A stretch of DNA of 64,000 nt, taken from Magnetospirillum gryphiswaldense MSR-1 v2. GTDB lineage: Bacteria; Pseudomonadota; Alphaproteobacteria; Rhodospirillales; Magnetospirillaceae. This document shows positions 45,527 through 57,891 of this stretch, piece by piece. Every line of letters begins with the position of its first letter. Position 1 is the stretch's first letter. A program made the position numbers and the translations under genes. The notes below the pieces were generated by a model. It did no database searches. It was given only the letters and a program-made list of their open reading frames with translations, and had not been told where the DNA came from. The stretch spans positions 3,969,001 through 4,033,000 of the forward strand of contig NC_023065.1 of the NCBI RefSeq assembly GCF_000513295.1. Direction: 5' to 3'.

Positions 45527-46519
45527 ATGCAGCGTATCGGCATCATCGGCGCGGGGGCTTGGGGCACCGCCTTGGCGGTCACCGCCAGACGGGCGGGGCG
45601 CGATGTGGTGATGTGGGCGCACGAGCCCGATGTGGTCGCCACCATCAACGCCACCCGTCGCAACCAGACCTATCTGCCCGACATGCATCTGGATTGTTGC
45701 ATCCGCGCCACCACCGACATGGCCGACGCGGTCAACGCCGACGCGGTGTTGCTGGTGACGCCGGCGCAGCATCTGCGCGCCACCGCCCGTGCTCTGGCGC
45801 CTTTTTGGCGGCCAGGGGTGCCGGCGGTGATCTGCGCCAAGGGCATCGAGCAGGGCAGCGATTGCATGATGACCGAGGTGGTGCAGGCGGAACTGCCCGA
45901 AGCGCCGCAAGCGGTGCTGTCGGGGCCGACCTTCGCCATCGAGGTGGCGCGCGGCCTGCCCACCGCCATCACCCTGGCCTGCGCCGATGCGGTGTTGGGG
46001 GCCAAGCTGGTCGACGCCCTGGGCACCCCCAGCTTCCGCCCCTATCTGTCCACCGATCTGATCGGGGCCGAGATCGGCGGCGCGGTCAAGAACGTGCTGG
46101 CCATCGCCTGCGGCATCGTCGAGGGCAAGGGCTATGGCGACAATGCGCGGGCCGCCCTGATCACCCGCGGTCTGGCGGAAATGTCACGTCTGGCCCTGGC
46201 CAAGGGCGGGCGGGCGGAAAGCCTGATGGGGCTGTCGGGCATGGGGGACTTGATCCTGACGGCGTCGTCGGCGCAATCGCGCAATTATTCCCTCGGTCTG
46301 ATGCTGGGCCAGGGCCGTCAACTGGCCGACATCCTGGCCGAACGCAAGGCGGTGACCGAGGGCGTGTGGTCGGCGGGCGCGGTGGTCGACATGGCCGCCC
46401 GTCTGGATATCGAGATGCCCATCTGTGCCGCCGTCGATTCCGTCTTGAATCGTTCCCGTCCGCTGGACGAGGCTATCACTCAATTGCTGTCGCGCCCGTT
46501 CAAGGCCGAAAGCCGGTAA
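45527..46519 (+). CDS. gpsA: NAD(P)-dependent glycerol-3-phosphate dehydrogenase GpsA
   Basis: The 330-residue product reduces dihydroxyacetone phosphate to sn-glycerol-3-phosphate for phospholipids. The NAD(P) motif GIIGAGAWGTALA, LSGPTFAIEVARG, the catalytic-Lys stretch EIGGAVKNVLAIACGI and LSGMGDLILT are all present. It heads a plus-strand group gpsA-yciI-EVE-Rieske. Confidence 0.97.
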   Translation: MQRIGIIGAGAWGTALAVTARRAGRDVVMWAHEPDVVATINATRRNQTYLPDMHLDCCIRATTDMADAVNADAVLLVTPAQHLRATARALAPFWRPGVPAVICAKGIEQGSDCMMTEVVQAELPEAPQAVLSGPTFAIEVARGLPTAITLACADAVLGAKLVDALGTPSFRPYLSTDLIGAEIGGAVKNVLAIACGIVEGKGYGDNARAALITRGLAEMSRLALAKGGRAESLMGLSGMGDLILTASSAQSRNYSLGLMLGQGRQLADILAERKAVTEGVWSAGAVVDMAARLDIEMPICAAVDSVLNRSRPLDEAITQLLSRPFKAESR

Positions 46520-46532
46520 CCGGAGAAATCAC

Positions 46533-46814
46533 ATGGCCCTTTACATCATCACCTGCATCGACAAGCCCAATGCGTTGGAAGTGCGTCTGGCCAACCGTCA
46601 GGCCCATCTGGATTTCGCCAAGGATTGGTGTGACCGCATGCTGGTCGGCGGCCCGCTTTTGTCCGACGACGGCGAGAAGATGCAAGGCTCCATGCTGATC
46701 CTGGACGTGGAAGACCGCGCCCAGGTGGATGAATTCATCCAAAACGACCCCTATGGCAAAGCCGGCCTGTTCGAAAGCGTCACCGTCCGCCGTTATAAGA
46801 AGGTTCTGCCCTGA
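46533..46814 (+). CDS. YciI family protein
   Basis: This small ferredoxin-like-fold protein has 93 residues. It has ITCIDKPNALEVR, RQAHLDFAKDW with the conserved His, and FIQNDPYGKAGLF. YciI proteins are related to muconolactone isomerase-like dehydrochlorinases, but the function in this context is unknown. The stop overlaps the EVE gene start. It follows gpsA by 13 nt. Confidence 0.9.
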   Translation: MALYIITCIDKPNALEVRLANRQAHLDFAKDWCDRMLVGGPLLSDDGEKMQGSMLILDVEDRAQVDEFIQNDPYGKAGLFESVTVRRYKKVLP

Positions 46815-47227
46815 TGGCGTATTGGCTGGTCAAGTCCGAGCCGGGTGCCTGGTCGTGGGATGATCAGGTGCGCGACGGCGTAACCGCCTGGACCGGGGTG
46901 CGTAATTATCAGGCCAGCAATTTCCTCAAGGCGATGAAGCTGGGCGACCGCTGTTTCTTTTACCATTCGGTCAACGAAAAGCGCATCGTCGGCATCGTCG
47001 AGGTGGTGCGCGAAGCCTATCCCGATCCCACCGCCGACGATCCGCGTTGGGTCTGCCCCGATTTGAAGGCGGTCTGCGCCGTGCCCAACCCGGTCACCCT
47101 GGCCGATATCAAGGCCGACCCACGACTGGCCGAACTGCCGCTGATCCGGCAGTCGCGGCTGTCGGTGATGCCCATGGATGATGAAAGCTGGGTGCTGATC
47201 TGCGCCATGGCCAAGGTGACGCCGTGA
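46814..47227 (+). CDS. EVE domain protein
   Basis: This EVE (PUA-like) protein has 137 residues. Family marks are YWLVKSEPGAWSWDDQ at the start, WTGVRNYQASNFLKAMK and VFFYHS-type DRCFFYHSVNEKRIVG. EVE domains read modified bases in RNA or DNA; the target here is unknown. It overlaps yciI by one base and the Rieske gene by 4 nt. Confidence 0.93.
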   Translation: MAYWLVKSEPGAWSWDDQVRDGVTAWTGVRNYQASNFLKAMKLGDRCFFYHSVNEKRIVGIVEVVREAYPDPTADDPRWVCPDLKAVCAVPNPVTLADIKADPRLAELPLIRQSRLSVMPMDDESWVLICAMAKVTP

Positions 47228-47568
47228 TCCTGTGCCGGCTTGACGATCTGGCCGATCCGGGGGCCAAGGGGCCGTTCGTGGTGGACTTGAACGGCGAGCG
47301 TAAGCAGGTTTTCGTCGTCCGTTATGACGGGCAGGTGCGCGGTTACCTCAATTCCTGTCCGCATGTGGGGGCGCCGTTGGAAATGGACCAGGACAAGTTC
47401 CTCGACCTGACCGGATCGGAAATCATCTGCGCCGTCCACGCCGCCCGCTTCGATCCGCTGACCGGTGATTGCACCTGGGGGCCGTGCCGGGGGCGGCGGC
47501 TGGTGCCGGTGGCACTGACCATCGAGGATGGGGCGGTGATATTGGCCAATTCCCCTAATCTTTCATAG
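47224..47568 (+). CDS. Rieske [2Fe-2S] domain protein
   Basis: This soluble Rieske ferredoxin-like protein has 114 residues, with both ligand pairs: CPHVGAPL (C-x-H) and CAVHAARFDPLTGDC (C-x2-H). No signal or membrane anchor is present, so it is probably cytoplasmic. The start is GTG at 47224, overlapping the EVE stop. The electron-transfer partner is not identifiable from context. Confidence 0.92.
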   Translation: MILCRLDDLADPGAKGPFVVDLNGERKQVFVVRYDGQVRGYLNSCPHVGAPLEMDQDKFLDLTGSEIICAVHAARFDPLTGDCTWGPCRGRRLVPVALTIEDGAVILANSPNLS

Positions 47569-47627
47569 TTGTGTCACATCATTGCGCGATTGCATCTGAA
47601 AAGAATCGGATCGTTGCGCGGCGGGGG

Positions 47628-47656
47628 TTGAGTCGGGAGCGGATTATGACCATAAT
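47628..47656 (+). promoter_or_regulatory. Candidate acs promoter with palindrome over the -10
   Basis: TTGAGT (47628-47633), a 17-bp spacer and CATAAT (47651-47656) form a well-spaced promoter. ATTATG-AC-CATAAT (47643-47656), a perfect inverted repeat, covers the -10 box, as expected for a repressor site. The acs ATG is 90 nt downstream. Confidence 0.5.
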
Positions 47657-47746
47657 TCCGGCCAGCATCGGGGAAACATGCCGCGTCGCACCAAAAAGGG
47701 GCGGCGTAAAACCAAACGAAGCATAAAATTTGGGAGACAACCTGAC

Positions 47747-49684
<1,938 letters not shown>

Positions 49685-49701
49685 GCTCGATTGAAACGAT
49701 C

Positions 49702-49730
49702 AAGGCCCGCCGGAAACGGCGGGCCTTTTT
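49702..49730 (+). terminator. Rho-independent terminator of acs
   Basis: AAGGCCCGCCG (49702-49712) pairs with CGGCGGGCCTT (49717-49727) around GAAA, followed by a T run. It starts 18 nt after the acs stop. Confidence 0.93.
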
Positions 49731-49795
49731 CTTTGCCGCTGGCGTATTGGCCCGGCTGTGCCTATGTTTAGAACGGTTTTTGAAGGAACGATCAT

Positions 49796-50605
49796 TTGCT
49801 CGGGGAAGTCGCCGCCGTGTTTGCAGGAAGTTTGGCGCTGGCCATGGGTGGATTGGCCTTCTTTCAGCGCGACATGATCTATCACCCGGGCAAGGAACGC
49901 GTTGACCCCGCCGAGGCGGGGGTGCCGGAAATGGTGCAGGCGCGGATCACCACCCATGACGGTTTCATCAACACCGCCTGGTACGCGCCGCCGCGCGACC
50001 GCTATCAGCCCACCTTGGTCTATTTCCATGGCAATGCCGGTACGGTGGCCAATCGTGCCCACAAGGCCCGATTGTTCATGGATGCCGGCTTCGGCGTGCT
50101 GCTGGTGGGTTATCGCGGTTATGGCGGTAACGCCGGCTCGCCTTCGGAAGAGGGGTTGTACGCCGATGCCCGCGGTGCCTTGGGCTGGCTGATCAGCCGT
50201 GGTGTGCCACAAGGTCAGATCGTCCTTTACGGTGAATCCTTAGGCACCGGCGTGGCGGTGCAGATGGCCACCGAATTGCCCAATCTGGTCGGCGTGGTGC
50301 TGGAAGCCCCCTATACCCGCCTGCCCGATCTGGCCCCGGCCTATGTGCTGCCGGGCTTCGCCGAACTGGCCATGCTCGACCGCTTCGACAACCGCGCCAA
50401 GATCGGACAGATTCGGGCGCCGATGCTGATCGTGCACGGCGAGCAGGATGGAGTGGTGCCGGTCTCCATGGGGCGCGAGTTGAAGGAGCGCGCCCGTATG
50501 GGCGTTGAAGCCCATTTCATTGCTGCCGCCGGCCATAATGACCTGTACAGCCATGGTGCCGCTCAGATGGTGGTGGACTTCGTCCGTAAGCAGTTGGAAC
50601 CCTAA
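49796..50605 (+). CDS. Alpha/beta hydrolase, BEM46/ABHD13-like
   Basis: This 269-residue membrane-anchored hydrolase has an N-terminal hydrophobic helix (VAAVFAGSLALAMGGLAFF). The nucleophile elbow is YGESLGTG (G-x-S-x-G), the acid is in VHGEQDGVVP and the His in AAGHNDLY. An oxyanion-side HGNAGTVANR is present. The start is TTG at 49796 with AAGGA at correct distance; no ATG fits better. Substrate is unknown. It ends convergently with the multi-PAS cyclase, the stops overlapping by 3 nt. Confidence 0.85.
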   Translation: MLGEVAAVFAGSLALAMGGLAFFQRDMIYHPGKERVDPAEAGVPEMVQARITTHDGFINTAWYAPPRDRYQPTLVYFHGNAGTVANRAHKARLFMDAGFGVLLVGYRGYGGNAGSPSEEGLYADARGALGWLISRGVPQGQIVLYGESLGTGVAVQMATELPNLVGVVLEAPYTRLPDLAPAYVLPGFAELAMLDRFDNRAKIGQIRAPMLIVHGEQDGVVPVSMGRELKERARMGVEAHFIAAAGHNDLYSHGAAQMVVDFVRKQLEP

Positions 50606-52608
50606 CCGACGCACACCCGGTTGCGGCCCTCGTTCTTGCCGCGATAGGCGGCGCGGTCGGCGGCTTCCACCAGGGCATCTTGCGACAAGGGCGCATCGGC
50701 GGTGGATTCAGCGATGCCGAAGGTGCCGGTAATGTGCAGTTTTTCCCCCGATTCGGGCAGGCACAAATCCTGCGCCTCGACCGCCAAACGCAAGGATTCG
50801 GCCAGATGCCGGGCGCCGATCAACTCGGTTTCCGGCAGCAGGATCAGGAATTCCTCGCCACCGAAACGGGCGACCAGATCGGTTTGGCGCACTTGCGCCC
50901 GCAGGGTCTTGGCGGTTTCACGCAAGACCATGTCGCCTGCCGGATGACCGAAACGGTCGTTGATCTGCTTGAAATGGTCCAGATCCATGGCCACCAGGGT
51001 CAGGGTTTTGCCCGAGCGGCGCTGGCGGTCCACTTCCTCCTCGAAGCGCTGGCGGAACTTGGTGCGGTTGGCCAAGCCGGTCAGCGGGTCGTGCAGCGCG
51101 GTTTGCTCCAACCTTTCGATCAGATCCTGGATCTTCACGTCGGCCATGTGCTTGTCGCTGACATCGATGAGAACGCCGCGAAAGCCGCCGTCGCCGGTGG
51201 GATAACCTGAAATCGACAGCCAGACGTCGCGGTTGTCGTCACGCCGCCGTGCCGCAGCGCTTTTGACCGGTTGGTTCAGCGATCCGTCGATCAGGGCGTG
51301 TAGCAGCGGATGTTCATGCGGGTCGAACAGATTGAGGATGGATTGGCCGATTGCGGCCTGATCGTCCAGTCCGATGACGCGTCTGAGGCCACGGGCGAAG
51401 CGGAAACAGCCGCGCGGGTCCAGTTCGAACACGGTGATCACCGCATGGGCGAGCACCTCGTCCATCAGGTCGAGGGTTTCGGCCAAGCGCTGAGCGGCGC
51501 GGCGGATATCGGTGATGTCGGTATAGGTGGTGACGAAGCCGCCATCGATCATGGGGCGGCCGAACACCTCGATGATGGTGCCGTCGGGCAGGCTGCGTTC
51601 GAACCGGTGTTCCTGGAACAGGCGCGCCAGGGCAACGCGCTCGCGCACCAGTTCCGCTGGGTCGCCGGGGCCGTAATCGCCGCGTTCGGCGACAAAGCGG
51701 ATGGCGATCTCATAGGGCACCACCTGACCGGGCGGCATTACCGTTTCCGGGATGCCGAGCAGCCGGGTGAAGGCGGAATTCCACACCACCACGTCAAGCG
51801 CCGAATCGATCACCGTCACCCCTTGCGGCAGGTGTTCGATCACCGAACGCAGATGCAGGCGGTTGCGTTCCGACTCGGCCATGGCCGCCTTCAGCGCCTC
51901 TTCCGCCTGTCGTCGGGCGGTGACGTCGGTATAGATACTGACGAAGCCGCCATTGGGCAGCGGTGCGCCGCGAATTTCCAAAACGGTGCCGTCGATACGG
52001 GTCCGTTCAAACACGTGGTGGGTGGGGTGGCGGGCTTGCTCCAGCCGAGGCGCTACCAGATCATCCACCGCGCCGGGGCCGTATTCGCCGCGGCTGGCGT
52101 TATAACGCAGCAGATCGGCCAGATTGGGCAGGCCATGGGCGAACAGGCTTTTGGGGAAGTCCAGCAATTCCTGCAGTTTTTTGTTGCAGGCCAGCATGTT
52201 CAACTCGGCGTCGAACATGGAAATGGCGCCGGGCATGTTCTCGATAATGGTGCGTAACGCCGTACGCGACGAAATGTCGCGCATGGTCACCGCCCGCCAT
52301 GGGCCGGCGGGAGCCATGGACAATTCCAGCGGCAGCGGGATGCCGCCGCCGCCGATGCCGGAAACCTCGACCAAGTGCTCGGGATTATCCAGCAAGGGCC
52401 AGTGCGGCGGGATGATCAATTGCCGCAGGCTGCGGCCCTGCAAGGCCGATCGGTCCAGATGAAACAGGCGGCAGGCGGCACTATTGGCGTAGACGATGAT
52501 GTCGTCGCCATCGATGGCCAGCAGGGCCGAGGACGAATTGGCCACGGCATCGCGGAAGAAATCTCCGCCCACCACCGCATCGGCCCTTCCATCGCCCTGG
52601 TCATCCAT
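50602..52608 (-). CDS. Multi-PAS diguanylate cyclase
   Basis: This cytoplasmic sensor enzyme has 668 residues. Four PAS-type segments (about 20-115, 115-235, 250-375, 380-490) precede a GGDEF domain (about 500-665) with DPLTGLANRTKFRQ and ARFGGEEF, plus an RQTD inhibitory site. PAS2 and PAS3 are internal duplicates: both contain RGE/DYGPG, an FER segment and GGFVS/TxYTDxT. No EAL domain and no TM helix are seen. The start at 52608 is MDDQGDGRADAV. Confidence 0.92.
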   Translation of the reverse strand: MDDQGDGRADAVVGGDFFRDAVANSSSALLAIDGDDIIVYANSAACRLFHLDRSALQGRSLRQLIIPPHWPLLDNPEHLVEVSGIGGGGIPLPLELSMAPAGPWRAVTMRDISSRTALRTIIENMPGAISMFDAELNMLACNKKLQELLDFPKSLFAHGLPNLADLLRYNASRGEYGPGAVDDLVAPRLEQARHPTHHVFERTRIDGTVLEIRGAPLPNGGFVSIYTDVTARRQAEEALKAAMAESERNRLHLRSVIEHLPQGVTVIDSALDVVVWNSAFTRLLGIPETVMPPGQVVPYEIAIRFVAERGDYGPGDPAELVRERVALARLFQEHRFERSLPDGTIIEVFGRPMIDGGFVTTYTDITDIRRAAQRLAETLDLMDEVLAHAVITVFELDPRGCFRFARGLRRVIGLDDQAAIGQSILNLFDPHEHPLLHALIDGSLNQPVKSAAARRRDDNRDVWLSISGYPTGDGGFRGVLIDVSDKHMADVKIQDLIERLEQTALHDPLTGLANRTKFRQRFEEEVDRQRRSGKTLTLVAMDLDHFKQINDRFGHPAGDMVLRETAKTLRAQVRQTDLVARFGGEEFLILLPETELIGARHLAESLRLAVEAQDLCLPESGEKLHITGTFGIAESTADAPLSQDALVEAADRAAYRGKNEGRNRVCVG

Positions 52609-52735
52609 TGCGCCTATGTCCCTCGATCTAAGCCCTTGGTTGAGTGAGCCTTCATCATGGTGTGCTTGGCGGTGTTTGCCTAGTGGTCAAAAGAACGGGT
52701 GATCGTTTATGCAAAGGGATAGGGATGGGGTCATG

Positions 52736-52768
52736 AAAAAAGGGCGCCCCGTTGTCAGGGCGCCCCTT
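52736..52768 (-). terminator. Rho-independent terminator of the aminotransferase gene
   Basis: GGGCGCCC at 52742-52749 and at 52758-52765 pair around an 8-nt loop. On the minus strand the stem ends in TTTTTT. It lies 21 nt past the aminotransferase stop. Confidence 0.88.
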
Positions 52769-52788
52769 GATCGTCACAGAGTGTTCGA

Positions 52789-54701
<1,913 letters not shown>

Positions 54702-54908
54702 GGGGAGCCTCTCCATTAAACAATGTAATGATTCTGGGTAAATGCATACAAAGGTTGTCCGGTCGAAATCAAGTGTCAAATCCCGTAATCATGCAATTAT
54801 CCTATGCCATATTCCCTCAATGATTGAAAAGATCGGCATCTTGCATCATTGCGATGATGGCTGTGCGTATACGCAAGTATCTATCACGGGTTTCGGCGAC
54901 TCAATTCG

Positions 54909-54937
54909 TTGACGCCCAATGGTGTGAAAGGCTATCT
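54909..54937 (+). promoter_or_regulatory. Candidate phasin promoter
   Basis: TTGACG (54909-54914), a 17-bp spacer and CTATCT (54932-54937) lie 41 nt before the phasin ATG. The 54702-54977 interval is otherwise gene-free and AT-rich for this genome. Confidence 0.4.
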
Positions 54938-54977
54938 TCGCTGCGCCGCAACATACCCCCGGTTGGAGGAATTCAAG

Positions 54978-55415
54978 ATGGCCAGCAAGCAGGCAGAGCA
55001 GCTTTTTGACTTCGACATCAGCAAGTATATGGGCGACTTCAAGGTTCCCGGCGTTGACGTGGAAACCCTGGTCGGCAGCCAGCGCAAGAACATCGAAGCG
55101 CTGACCCAAGCCAACAAGCTGGCCTATGACGGCCTGCAGGCGGTGCTGAAGCGTCAGGTTGAAATCCTGCGCCAGACCATGGACGAAGTGGCCGTGGTGT
55201 CCAAGGACATCGCCGAGCCCGGCAACCCCCAGGACAAGGCGGCCAAGCAGGCCGAACTGGCCAAGGAAGCCTTCGAGCGTTCGTTGTCCAACATGCGCGA
55301 ACTGGCCGAGATGATCGCCAAGGCCAATAACGAAGCCTTCGAGCTGCTGAACCGCCGCTTCACCCAGAACCTGGATGAAATGCGCGACGTGTTCGTCAAG
55401 GCCTCGAAGAAGTAA
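54978..55415 (+). CDS. Phasin family protein
   Basis: This amphipathic helical PHB-granule coat protein has 145 residues. The sequence FDFDISKYMGDFKVPGVDVE followed by QRKNIEALTQANKLAYDGLQ is characteristic of TIGR01841 phasins. It starts at ATG 54978 with GGAGGA upstream. It is a single-gene unit with its own promoter and terminator. It implies polyhydroxyalkanoate storage in this organism. Confidence 0.92.
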   Translation: MASKQAEQLFDFDISKYMGDFKVPGVDVETLVGSQRKNIEALTQANKLAYDGLQAVLKRQVEILRQTMDEVAVVSKDIAEPGNPQDKAAKQAELAKEAFERSLSNMRELAEMIAKANNEAFELLNRRFTQNLDEMRDVFVKASKK

Positions 55416-55433
55416 GCTTCGTGCCCCAGCGTG

Positions 55434-55469
55434 CGGCCGCCTTGCCCCTGGCAATGGCGGCCGTTTTCG
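55434..55469 (+). terminator. Rho-independent terminator of the phasin gene
   Basis: CGGCCGCC (55434-55441) pairs with GGCGGCCG (55456-55463) around a 14-nt loop, followed by TTTTCG. It is 19 nt past the phasin stop. Confidence 0.85.
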
Positions 55470-55480
55470 TTTGACCAAGG

Positions 55481-55528
55481 TCACAGCCCTTTGCGAAATC
55501 GTCGCATTATAAAAATTCTAGGCTGTGA
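55481..55528. promoter_or_regulatory. Inverted repeat bracketing a TATAAA box before the ABC operon
   Basis: TCACAGCC (55481-55488) and GGCTGTGA (55521-55528) are perfect complements separated by 32 nt, with TATAAA (55508-55513) between them. The half-sites are 40 bp apart, about four helical turns. Looping repression or a hairpin in the leader is possible. The 55416-55585 interval has no gene. Confidence 0.45.
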
Positions 55529-55585
55529 TGGCGACCGTGACTGGGGTAGCTTGCAGCCGGTCCTTGCCTGGGGTAAGCAAAACCC

Positions 55586-56554
55586 ATGATCCAGATAAAC
55601 TCTTTGACCCACACCTATCCGGGCAGCCGTAAGCAGGCGCCGCGCACCGCGCTCGACAATCTGTCGCTGTCGGTGCGGGAAGGGGAATTCGCCATTTTGT
55701 CCGGTCCCAACGGATCGGGTAAATCCACCTTGTTCCGCATCCTGTGCGGGTTGGCCCTGCCCAGTTCGGGTGCCGTGTGCATCGGCGGCATCGATCTGCT
55801 GACGCAGCCGGAAAAGGTGCGGCGCATCCTGGGGGTGGTGTTCCAAAACCCGGCGGTGGACAAGCATCTCAGCGTCATCGAGAACTTGCGCATCCATGCC
55901 GATCTCTATGGCATCAAGGGTGGTGATTTCAGCCGCCATTGCGACGAGGCGCTGGGCTGGACCGATCTGGCCGACCGTCTGGACCAGCGGGTGGAAACCC
56001 TGTCCGGCGGCTTGGCCCGGCAGGTGGAACTGGCCAAGGTGCTGATGACCCGCCCGCAAGTGCTGCTGCTGGACGAGCCGACCACCGGTCTGGACCCGGC
56101 GTCGCGGCGCAATTTCCTCGCCGCCTTGCAAAAGGTCCAGCGGGACCGCGGCATCACCGTGCTGATGACCAGCCACGTGTTTTCCGAGGCCGAGGACGTG
56201 GACCGCGTCGCCATCATGCGCGACGGCAAGTTGCTGGCCTTCGATTCGCCGCAGGCGTTGAAGGCGATGATCGGCACCGAGATGGTGGTGGTCCAACCCA
56301 TGGGCGATGCCGAGGAACTGGCCGCCATCCTACGGGCCGAGCTGGGGCTGGCGGTGCGTCGCCACGGCGATGAATTGCGCTTGGAAGAGACCGAGAACGG
56401 CGAAGGCCTGCCCATGCTGGAAAGCATCCTGGAGCGTTGGCGCGACCGGATCAAATCCATCTCCATCAAGCAGCCCGATCTGGAAGACGTGTTCGTCCAC
56501 GTTACCGGTCGTGCCGTCCCCGAACATGCCGTCCATAAGGAGTTGCCGCGATGA
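55586..56554 (+). CDS. ABC transporter ATP-binding protein (drug-exporter type)
   Basis: The product has 322 residues. It has Walker A (GPNGSGKST), Q-loop VFQNPAVDKHLSV, signature LSGGLARQVELAK, Walker B LLLDEPTTGLDP and switch His in MTSHVFSEA, followed by a C-terminal extension ending DLEDVFVHVTGRAV, as in DrrA/CcmA-type exporters. The permease gene overlaps its stop by 4 nt. Confidence 0.93.
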   Translation: MIQINSLTHTYPGSRKQAPRTALDNLSLSVREGEFAILSGPNGSGKSTLFRILCGLALPSSGAVCIGGIDLLTQPEKVRRILGVVFQNPAVDKHLSVIENLRIHADLYGIKGGDFSRHCDEALGWTDLADRLDQRVETLSGGLARQVELAKVLMTRPQVLLLDEPTTGLDPASRRNFLAALQKVQRDRGITVLMTSHVFSEAEDVDRVAIMRDGKLLAFDSPQALKAMIGTEMVVVQPMGDAEELAAILRAELGLAVRRHGDELRLEETENGEGLPMLESILERWRDRIKSISIKQPDLEDVFVHVTGRAVPEHAVHKELPR

Positions 56555-57324
56555 TGGCCGTCGCCTTCAGCCTGGCCAAGCGCGAATTCACCCGGTTCGC
56601 CCGCCAGCCGCAGCGGGTCATCGGTGCGGTGGCCCAGCCCCTAATGTTCTGGCTGTTCCTGGGCGCCGGCATGGGCACCAGCTTCCGCCCCGCCGGGCTG
56701 GAGCAGATCAGCTACCTGGAATATTTCTATCCCGGCGTCATGGTGATGATGCTTTTGTTCGCTTCCGTGTTCGCCTGCATCACCATCATCGAGGACCGCG
56801 ACGCCGGCTTCCTGCAAGGGGTGCTGGTCGCCCCGGTCAGCCGTATGGCCATCGTGCTGGGCAAGGTGTTCGGCGCCACCGCCATCGCCTTGGTGCAGGT
56901 GTTGCTGTTCACCATCGCCGCCCCCTTCCTCGGGCTGAAGCTGTCGCTGTTCGGCGTCGTGCTGCTGCTCGTGGGCTTCATCCTGACCAGTGTCGGTTTC
57001 GCCGGTCTGGGCTTTTTCCTGGCCTGGGGCATGCGCTCGACCTCGGCCTTCCACGCCATCATGATGGTGTTCCTGATGCCGTTGTGGATGCTGTCCGGCG
57101 CCTTGTTCCCCATTTCCGGCGCGCCCGGCTGGATGAACGTGGTCATGCTGGTCAACCCGGTGTTCCATGCGCTGGAAATCATCCGGGCGCCGTTCTATGG
57201 CGGTGGTCTGAACCTGCTGGGCCAGCCAGCTTATCTGCTGTCGCTGGCGGTGGTGGTGGCCTGGGCCGGGCTGTCGCTGCTGGGCTCCATGCGCCGGGTG
57301 TCGCGGCGCGAAGTCGGGGTGTAG
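56551..57324 (+). CDS. ABC-2 type transporter permease
   Basis: This ABC-2 membrane protein has 257 residues and six TM helices (for example QPLMFWLFLGAGMGTSF, MVMMLLFASVFACITII, MVFLMPLWMLSGALFPI) with the ABC-2 motif LSGALFPISG. It forms an exporter with the preceding ATPase. The start ATG is inside the ATPase gene's last codons (ATGATGG). The substrate is not predictable. Confidence 0.92.
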   Translation: MMAVAFSLAKREFTRFARQPQRVIGAVAQPLMFWLFLGAGMGTSFRPAGLEQISYLEYFYPGVMVMMLLFASVFACITIIEDRDAGFLQGVLVAPVSRMAIVLGKVFGATAIALVQVLLFTIAAPFLGLKLSLFGVVLLLVGFILTSVGFAGLGFFLAWGMRSTSAFHAIMMVFLMPLWMLSGALFPISGAPGWMNVVMLVNPVFHALEIIRAPFYGGGLNLLGQPAYLLSLAVVVAWAGLSLLGSMRRVSRREVGV

Positions 57325-57333
57325 CCGGAACGG

Positions 57334-57891
57334 CTATTCCACCGGCTCATAGCGGATTTCGATGATTTCCAGCGTCTCCATGCCGCCGGGGATGCGCAGT
57401 TGCACCACGTCGCCCTCGTAGGCCTTCATCAGGGCGCGGGCGATGGGGGCGATCCAGGAAATGCGGCCCTTTTCCAGATTGGCTTCGTCGATGCCGACGA
57501 TGGTCACCGTCTTTTCCTCGCCCTTGGAATTGGCATAGGTGATGGTGGCACCGAAAAACACCTGATCCTTGTTGGTCTGCAAGGTGGGGTCGACGACGCG
57601 GGCGGCTTCCATGCGCTTGGTCAGAAAGCGCATACGGCGGTCGATCTCGCGCAGGCGCTTCTTGCCATAGATGTAATCGCCGTTTTCCGAGCGGTCGCCG
57701 TTGCCGGCCGCCCACGACACGGTTTCCACCACCTTGGGCCGGTCGACGCGGACCAGTTGGTTGAACTCGTCGCGCAAGGCCTGCAAACCCTTGGGGGTGA
57801 TGTAATTGGGTGAGCCCTTGGGAATAGGGGTCGCCCCTTCCGGCAGGTCGTCGTCGTCTTGGTCGGATTCGCGGGTAAAGGCCTTACTCAT
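57334..57891 (-). CDS. greB: Transcription elongation factor GreB
   Basis: GreB rescues backtracked RNA polymerase by stimulating transcript cleavage. The 185-residue product has an extra acidic N-terminus (SDQDDDDLPEGATP), then the coiled-coil with the catalytic acidic loop GDRSENGDYIYGKKR, the GreB form, and the C-terminal FKBP-like domain. It is the last gene of a gyaR-pabB-pabC-greB run and overlaps pabC by 8 nt. Confidence 0.93.
   Translation of the reverse strand: MSKAFTRESDQDDDDLPEGATPIPKGSPNYITPKGLQALRDEFNQLVRVDRPKVVETVSWAAGNGDRSENGDYIYGKKRLREIDRRMRFLTKRMEAARVVDPTLQTNKDQVFFGATITYANSKGEEKTVTIVGIDEANLEKGRISWIAPIARALMKAYEGDVVQLRIPGGMETLEIIEIRYEPVE

Noticed and set aside
54824-55009. A small plus-strand ORF before the phasin gene
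   Set aside because: It overlaps the phasin promoter and start, has no ribosome binding site, and the composition is not protein-like.
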